DNA of 10,684 bases from CAZNLL01 sp964573885 (GTDB lineage Bacteria; Desulfobacterota; DSM-4660; Desulfatiglandales; Desulfatiglandaceae): positions 1-10,684 of the forward strand of contig CAZNLL010000126.1 in the NCBI GenBank assembly GCA_964573885.1, read 5' to 3'. Of this stretch, positions 7,029-10,684 are shown piece after piece. Numbering within the stretch: position 1 is the first letter of the stretch; each line of letters opens with the position of its first letter. The notes under the pieces are model-generated. The model did not search any database. It was not told where the DNA came from and worked only from the letters and a program-made list of their open reading frames with translations. A program made the position numbers and the translations under genes.

Positions 7029-7812
7029 CCTCTATGATATCCTTGATAATCTGGGAATTGATCATGTCCCTTTTCTCGCCGAACCCGATCAGCAGGGCCA
7101 GATCCGAGATATTGTTAATGCTTCTCGGCAGTCCGTAAGAGTGTTTGTACACGAGTTCAACCGCCTCCTGGCTGAAAACGTTCTTGGCGGCCCCCGCTTT
7201 TTTCTGTCGGAAGAGGATATAACTGGCGGTTTCTTTGAGATCAAAGGGCCTCAAAAAGTAAGTGATGGCGATCCTCTGCTCAAGTTGCCTGATCTTTTTG
7301 ATATTTTCAATCAATTCCGGCTGGCCCAGGAGAAAAATGGTGATCAAAAAGCGATTGGAGAGCTGAAAATTAAGGAGAAGCCTTATTTCCTCCAGGGTGG
7401 CCTGGCTGAGTAACTGGGCCTCATCCACGATGAGGAGGGTTTCTTTTCCCTCATTCATGTTGTTGGTGAGCCGGTTGTTGAGGCGTTGTAGAATTTCAAC
7501 CTTGGTCTCCGGAACGTCGGTGATGCGGAACTTATAAAGGATGTCTTTCAGGAACTCCATGGGTTCCAGGCACGGATTGGATATGAGGGCTACATCGAAA
7601 TTGTCTTCAGAAAGTCTCTCAAGAAAAACCTTGCTCAGGGTGGTTTTTCCGCAGCCGATCTCTCCGGACAAAAGGGCGCACCCCTTACGCATTTCCACCG
7701 CATAGATGAGGCGAGTGAGTCCCTCTTCATGGGGCTTGGAGAGGTAGAAAAAGGTGGGATCCGGAACGTTGTCAAAAGGAAAACGCTTGAACCCCCAGTA
7801 TTCTAAATACAT
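7012..7812 (-). CDS. ExeA/GspA-type AAA+ ATPase
   Basis: A 266-residue single-domain ATPase of the ExeA/GspA group, as also found in exosortase/PEP-CTERM and other polysaccharide loci. It opens with the family signature MYLEYWGFKRFPFDNVPDP and FFYLS. It has Walker A GEIGCGKTT (50-58), Walker B LLIVDEAQ (126-133, D130 and E131), a sensor-like FLLGQPEL (160-167), a candidate arginine finger in RQLEQRI (175-181) and a C-terminal helical lid with YGLPRSINN (226-234). There is no membrane segment and no C-terminal peptidoglycan-binding domain, unlike full-length ExeA, which helps place its secretin partner by binding peptidoglycan. The protein is therefore probably cytoplasmic. It is the first gene of the minus-strand polysaccharide run and overlaps the HD-GYP-like gene by 17 bases. 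The ATG start is supported by family alignment; the Shine-Dalgarno is weak. An assembly or secretion-energising role is inferred from context only. Confidence 0.88.
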   Translation of the reverse strand: MYLEYWGFKRFPFDNVPDPTFFYLSKPHEEGLTRLIYAVEMRKGCALLSGEIGCGKTTLSKVFLERLSEDNFDVALISNPCLEPMEFLKDILYKFRITDVPETKVEILQRLNNRLTNNMNEGKETLLIVDEAQLLSQATLEEIRLLLNFQLSNRFLITIFLLGQPELIENIKKIRQLEQRIAITYFLRPFDLKETASYILFRQKKAGAAKNVFSQEAVELVYKHSYGLPRSINNISDLALLIGFGEKRDMINSQIIKDIIEDGAVF

Positions 7813-7857
7813 AACTTAGAAATCCATTATTGATTATGGTTATACTAAAATCTATTA

Positions 7858-7886
7858 ATTTTAATCACCTAGAGCCATAATTGCAA
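7858..7886 (-). promoter_or_regulatory. Candidate sigma-70 promoter of the ATPase / HD-GYP unit
   Basis: On the minus strand, TTGCAA (7881-7886) and TAAAAT (7858-7863) are separated by exactly 17 bases. They match 4/6 and 5/6 of the consensus and predict a leader of about 40 bases before the ATG at 7812. A short palindrome ATTAA-AA-TTAAT (7854-7865) overlaps the -10 and could be an operator, although such palindromes arise easily in AT-rich DNA. The surrounding 7813-7974 gap is distinctly AT-rich compared with its neighbours and holds no gene. Confidence 0.45.
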
Positions 7887-7974
7887 GCCAAAAATTCCCT
7901 TATAGGGCGATCCGATCATACTTCTAAAACCTATAAGAAATGCCGTTAAGCACCACATCCCGTGACTCGCCTAT

Positions 7975-9699
7975 TCAGAAGGCATTCAGTTTGCACAAAA
8001 AGGCCGACTTCTTTTCAAAATCACCCAACCCATGATAGCAGTCCGCGATGAACTGGAGCGCCTGTTTTGTGTGTTGAAAGGGTAAAAAATGGGAGAGGGC
8101 CTCTTCATATTTCCCCAGGTTCATGTAGCTGACGCCCAGGCACATGTGAAGGGGTTCGCTTTCAGGGAAACAGCTCAGGCCTTCTAAGAGGATGGCGATG
8201 GAATCCTGGTGGGCCCCCCTTTTTTGCTTGATCACACCCAGGCCCAGAAAGGCCCGGTGATCCGGGTGATAGTCAAGGGCCCGCTTGTAGAGACCCTCCG
8301 CCACCTGGTCTTTTTCCGGTATGAGGTCTATGCCCGCATAATCGCCATGGCTGAAGGTCATGGCAAGTCTTGAAAAAAAATCCGAATGCAGGGCATAAAA
8401 TTCCGGGTTTTCAACCAGGTGGATGTCCGCTGCAAATTGGGGGAGGTGCCTATAATAGTCCCTCCGGAGGGTGTGCCCAAAGGCCAGGATCATCTCCCGG
8501 GTAAGGGAGGGATCCGTTTCAAAGTACATGATGTCTTCTATGCGGTTGAGCCAGATATCATCCGTGACGCCGGCCCTTTTTTTGAAATCTTCATAAAGGG
8601 CGGTCCCGGGGAAGATATCCAGGATGTAAAAGATGATGCTTAGGGGTTTGATCCTGTGGATCAGCCTCAGGGTCTCTTGGATGGTGTCGTCGTTTTCTCC
8701 CGGGCAGCCATAAATGAAATAGGCCCGGGCCAGGATCCCGTATTTAACGGTAAGGCGGAAGGCCCTTTCTATATCCTGGGACCTGGTCTGTTTATTCAGG
8801 ATTCTTCTTATCTTGGAGGACCCGCTCTCCACGCCGTAGCTTATCTGGATACAACCGGCCCTTCTCATCCAGAGGAGGATTTCTTCATTCACAGGGTTGA
8901 CCCTGGAGATGGCCGCCCATGTAATCTTGAGGCCTCTTTCCAGGATTTTTTTACAGATCTCAATGACCCGGCGCCTGTTGAGGGTAAAGGTGTCATCGGA
9001 GAAGAAAAAAAAGGTGATACCCTGCCTGTAAAGGCGTTCCAGTTGTTCAACAAAGTAGTCGGCCGAGTGGAACCGGACCCTGTGCCCCCAAAACCTAGGT
9101 GACCCGCAAAAGGTGCAGTTTCCCGGGCATCCCCGGCTGGAGGAGACATGCTGGTACACAAAAAATCTGGCGGGATTGGGCAGCCCGTCCAGGTCCCGGA
9201 TCAGGTCGCGTTTTCCCGTGCTGAAAACCTCGACCCCTCTTCTGAAGGCAAGCCCCTTGATATGCTCAATATTCTCGTGGTCTTCTCGATCAAGGCACCT
9301 GACCAAATCCAGAAGCGCATACTCCCCTTCCCCCTGAATGACGAAGTCGATCTCTTTGAAACGGCCGAGGAGATGGTCCCATAAGAAGGTGGCCCCCACC
9401 CCGCCGAAGACGGTTTTTACCTCAGGGCAGACCTCCTTGGCCAGCCGGGCCATCTCGATGCCGCCCCAGCGATTCGCGTGGACGATGGAAAAGCCGATGA
9501 CATCCGGCCGCTTCTCAAAAAAAAGATCCTTGATCTTTTGGGGGGCCTTTCCCCCGTCATGGCAGTTCAGGATTTCAACGTCGTAGAGGTTTTCTTTTAA
9601 GAGGGCCCCCACGTAATAAACGCCAATGGGGACGAAAGTGGCGTCGTCCCCATAAGGCCTGTCTTCAAGGCAGTAGGGGTATATGAGCAGGATCTTCAT
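7975..9699 (-). CDS. B12-binding-domain radical SAM protein with C-terminal TPRs
   Basis: A 574-residue protein. Residues 1 to about 135 form a cobalamin-binding-type Rossmann domain, with KILLIYPY at the start, FGGVGATF (97-104) and IQGEGEYALLDLV (about 121-133). The usual DxHxxG motif is absent, as in most of this radical SAM class. The radical SAM core (about 182-400) has the cluster motif CPGNCTFC (C191, C195, C198), SDDTF (234-238), YGVESGS (288-294) and YGCPGEN (330-336). The tail (about 465-567) carries about three TPR-like repeats, with LYKRALDYHPDHRAFLGLG and LHMCLGVSYMNLGKYEEAL as clear examples. Members of this class methylate or rearrange unreactive carbons; the substrate here is unknown. 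I chose ATG at 9699, where the family N-terminus begins, over an ATG at 9777 that adds 26 residues lacking family similarity and has no Shine-Dalgarno. The gene is first on its strand, 162 bases before the ATPase gene, and probably has its own promoter. Confidence 0.88.
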   Translation of the reverse strand: MKILLIYPYCLEDRPYGDDATFVPIGVYYVGALLKENLYDVEILNCHDGGKAPQKIKDLFFEKRPDVIGFSIVHANRWGGIEMARLAKEVCPEVKTVFGGVGATFLWDHLLGRFKEIDFVIQGEGEYALLDLVRCLDREDHENIEHIKGLAFRRGVEVFSTGKRDLIRDLDGLPNPARFFVYQHVSSSRGCPGNCTFCGSPRFWGHRVRFHSADYFVEQLERLYRQGITFFFFSDDTFTLNRRRVIEICKKILERGLKITWAAISRVNPVNEEILLWMRRAGCIQISYGVESGSSKIRRILNKQTRSQDIERAFRLTVKYGILARAYFIYGCPGENDDTIQETLRLIHRIKPLSIIFYILDIFPGTALYEDFKKRAGVTDDIWLNRIEDIMYFETDPSLTREMILAFGHTLRRDYYRHLPQFAADIHLVENPEFYALHSDFFSRLAMTFSHGDYAGIDLIPEKDQVAEGLYKRALDYHPDHRAFLGLGVIKQKRGAHQDSIAILLEGLSCFPESEPLHMCLGVSYMNLGKYEEALSHFLPFQHTKQALQFIADCYHGLGDFEKKSAFLCKLNAF

Positions 9700-9712
9700 G
9701 GCATTTTCTCTC

Positions 9713-9740
9713 TCTATACAAAAAAGAAGTGCTTTGTCAA
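9713..9740 (-). promoter_or_regulatory. Candidate promoter of the radical SAM gene
   Basis: On the minus strand a perfect TTGACA (9735-9740) is followed after 16 bases by TATAGA (9713-9718, 4/6 match). Transcription would begin only about 6 bases before the ATG at 9699, giving an almost leaderless mRNA. If used, it excludes the upstream ATG at 9777. A GAGAG stretch before the ATG would then sit at or above the start site. Confidence 0.35.
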
Positions 9741-9801
9741 ACAGGTTAACCCACAATTTACCTTGTCCTGGCGCCATGGTATTTGGTAGTCAATTAAAGT
9801 T

Positions 9802-9807
9802 ATTATA
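9802..9807 (-). promoter_or_regulatory. Candidate -10 box in the divergent intergenic region
   Basis: A perfect TATAAT on the minus strand lies in an AT-rich patch at about 9785-9810. The -35 region is weak (TTTCTA at 17-base spacing). The same patch reads TATTAT and TATAAA on the plus strand, about 40 bases before the ATG of the divergent gene, so it could serve both genes. The 9700-9843 region otherwise holds no gene. Confidence 0.25.
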
Positions 9808-9829
9808 AAGCCTGGAACTGTGCTTAGAA

Positions 9830-9835
9830 AGGGGG
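9830..9835 (+). promoter_or_regulatory. Shine-Dalgarno that fixes the ATG at 9844
   Basis: AGGGGG followed by 8 bases and ATG. It favours ATG 9844 over in-frame GTG codons at 9820 and 9838; the first lies upstream of this ribosome-binding site and the second only 2 bases downstream of it. Confidence 0.65.
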
Positions 9836-9843
9836 CCGTGACC

Positions 9844-10512
9844 ATGGTAGGAACAAAGGACTTTCCAAACTTCAGTAAATCCTCTAGGTATCGCACCGCT
9901 TACCCGGATGTGGGCTTCGGCCTGACCCTGGTCACGGGGTGTCAAAACCCGATCAACCCCCCAGGATTTGATCAATACAAGCGGAAACAGCTTCGTAAGA
10001 TGAGAAAAAGGGAGACCCTGGCGGAGATCACCCGGCGGATCCAGATCTATGATGCGTCCTTTCAGGGCTTCGGGCATGAATGCCCCTTGCCCAAACACCT
10101 CAAGAGGACCGTCCACAGCGGATTTCCCAGATACAATCTCATGGTGGACGCCCATTTTATGGCCGAGATGTGCGGGGGGATCCTGGTGGCGGTAACGGAC
10201 TGGGATGCCTTTGAAGGGGGGCTTACCCTGGACCTGGCCGAGGAAGGGGAGGTGTGTCACGGCATGGGCGGGCGGGAGTTCCTGACCAAAGAAGGGGAGA
10301 TTGTGCTGAGAGATCAAAAAGAGATTGTGTGTGTCCTCTGTCAGGGAGCGGATGAAAAGACCCGCGTCCGGGAAGAGACCTCCAATGTGCTTTTTTATGC
10401 CTATGCCGTGCCCGGCATTGAATCCTCCTGTCTTGACACGGGCCTGAAGGTTGCCGCCGAGGCCATGGAGACCTTTGGCAGGGGAACCGTGGAAGGGATC
10501 GAAAGTTTTTAG
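9844..10512 (+). CDS. Stand-alone B3/B4 tRNA-synthetase-type domain protein
   Basis: A 222-residue protein that matches the pattern of solo B3/B4 domain proteins, relatives of the editing region of phenylalanyl-tRNA synthetase beta subunit. Landmarks are RTAYPDVGFGLTLVTGCQNP (17-36), an amphipathic helix (about 44-70), YNLMVDAHFMAEMCGGILVAV (97-117), GGREFLTKEGEIVLRDQKEI (142-161) and VREETSNVLFYAYAVPGIE (175-193). There is no signal peptide, membrane segment or synthetase catalytic domain, so it is a cytoplasmic stand-alone module. In the synthetase this domain hydrolyses mischarged Tyr-tRNA(Phe). For the free-standing proteins the substrate is not established, so trans-editing or amino-acid/tRNA binding is inference. 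It is transcribed divergently from the radical SAM gene and has no evident tie to the polysaccharide locus. Its frame ends in TAG, after which the same frame stays open to the window edge, probably by chance within a repeat-like segment. Confidence 0.75.
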   Translation: MVGTKDFPNFSKSSRYRTAYPDVGFGLTLVTGCQNPINPPGFDQYKRKQLRKMRKRETLAEITRRIQIYDASFQGFGHECPLPKHLKRTVHSGFPRYNLMVDAHFMAEMCGGILVAVTDWDAFEGGLTLDLAEEGEVCHGMGGREFLTKEGEIVLRDQKEIVCVLCQGADEKTRVREETSNVLFYAYAVPGIESSCLDTGLKVAAEAMETFGRGTVEGIESF

Positions 10513-10533
10513 ATTGACCCCGTAGTTGAAGAA

Positions 10534-10684
10534 AAGGCGCTTAAAAATCCGGCATCTTGCCTTCTAGGGCTTGAAATGCCGCTCATGGCCTTCGGTCGCT
10601 TCTCTCGTTCGACGCCGTATTGTTTATACGCCTCACTCGGCGCTCCTCCCGCACACAACAGGGGGATCTGCGATGCGGCGCCTT
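10534..10684. repeat. Possible dispersed intergenic element bounded by a short inverted repeat
   Basis: The segment after the B3/B4 gene begins with AAGGCGC (10534-10540), and the window ends with the exact reverse complement GCGCCTT (10678-10684). Inside are further small dyads: CGGCAT / ATGCCG (10550-10555 and 10576-10581), GTAT/ATAC around TGTTT near 10617-10629, and CGCC/GGCG near 10630-10643. One plus-strand frame and one minus-strand frame are both open throughout. That is unusual for a real gene pair and is often seen in dispersed repeats that yield spurious small proteins. No second copy exists in this window, so repetition is a hypothesis. No tRNA, and no hairpin followed by a T-tract, is seen. 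Confidence 0.3.

Noticed and set aside
7868..7900. Sigma-54 promoter upstream of the ATPase gene
   Set aside because: A TGGC...GC pattern is present, but the spacing between the GG and GC elements is 12 bases instead of 10; the sigma-70-type pair fits better.
7897..7907. CCCT-TAT-AGGG dyad as an operator
   Set aside because: Arms of four bases are too short to separate from chance, and it lies upstream of the predicted -35 with no second copy.
9700..9777. 26-residue N-terminal extension of the radical SAM protein from ATG 9777
   Set aside because: No Shine-Dalgarno before 9777, no family similarity in the extra residues, and the cobalamin-type domain begins cleanly at the ATG at 9699. A candidate promoter lies inside the extension.
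10510..10684. TAG read-through (for example pyrrolysine) extending the B3/B4 protein
   Set aside because: The same frame is open after the TAG, but the B3/B4 domain is already complete and the following translation looks repeat-derived. No pyrrolysine genes or insertion signal are seen.
1..10684. CRISPR array, tRNA, rRNA, insertion sequence or transposase
   Set aside because: No regularly spaced repeats, cloverleaf-like sequence, rRNA segment or transposase motif was found on either strand.

Overview
The window reads as chromosomal DNA of a Gram-negative bacterium with moderate-to-high GC. It most resembles a deltaproteobacterium (Desulfobacterota). This is inferred from the protein types: an outer-membrane polysaccharide export lipoprotein, an ExeA-like ATPase, an HD-GYP relative and a B12-binding radical SAM protein. 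No 16S rRNA or other taxonomic marker is present, so the placement is tentative.

Most of the window (about 46 to 7812) is a minus-strand surface-polysaccharide locus. In transcription order it holds an ExeA/GspA-type AAA+ ATPase (7012-7812); an HD-GYP-like protein with altered catalytic residues (5979-7028), overlapping the ATPase gene by 17 bases; a Wza-type export lipoprotein (4684-5856); a Wzc-type chain-length regulator/tyrosine autokinase with an unusual C-terminal transmembrane segment and SPOR repeats (1444-4635); and a Wzy/O-antigen-ligase-family membrane protein (46-1428). Together they give the outer-membrane channel, the inner-membrane co-polymerase with its kinase switch, and a polymerase or ligase. 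The ATPase and degenerate HD-GYP protein are plausible regulators. No flippase, glycosyltransferase, cognate tyrosine phosphatase or exosortase is inside the window; if they exist they lie beyond the left edge or elsewhere.

Upstream on the same strand is a separate gene for a B12-binding-type radical SAM protein with a TPR tail (7975-9699). Divergent from it, on the plus strand, is a stand-alone tRNA-synthetase B3/B4-domain protein (9844-10512). The last about 150 bases contain no recognisable gene, but form a segment bounded by a short inverted repeat, with open frames on both strands, that looks like a dispersed intergenic element.

The most unusual feature is the fusion of the tyrosine autokinase to a periplasmic SPOR module. 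SPOR domains bind septal peptidoglycan lacking stem peptides, so this architecture suggests that the polysaccharide machine is tethered to, or senses, the cell wall or division site. Second is the adjacent ATPase / HD-GYP-like pair, in which the catalytic His-Asp of the HD motif is replaced by Glu-Asn.
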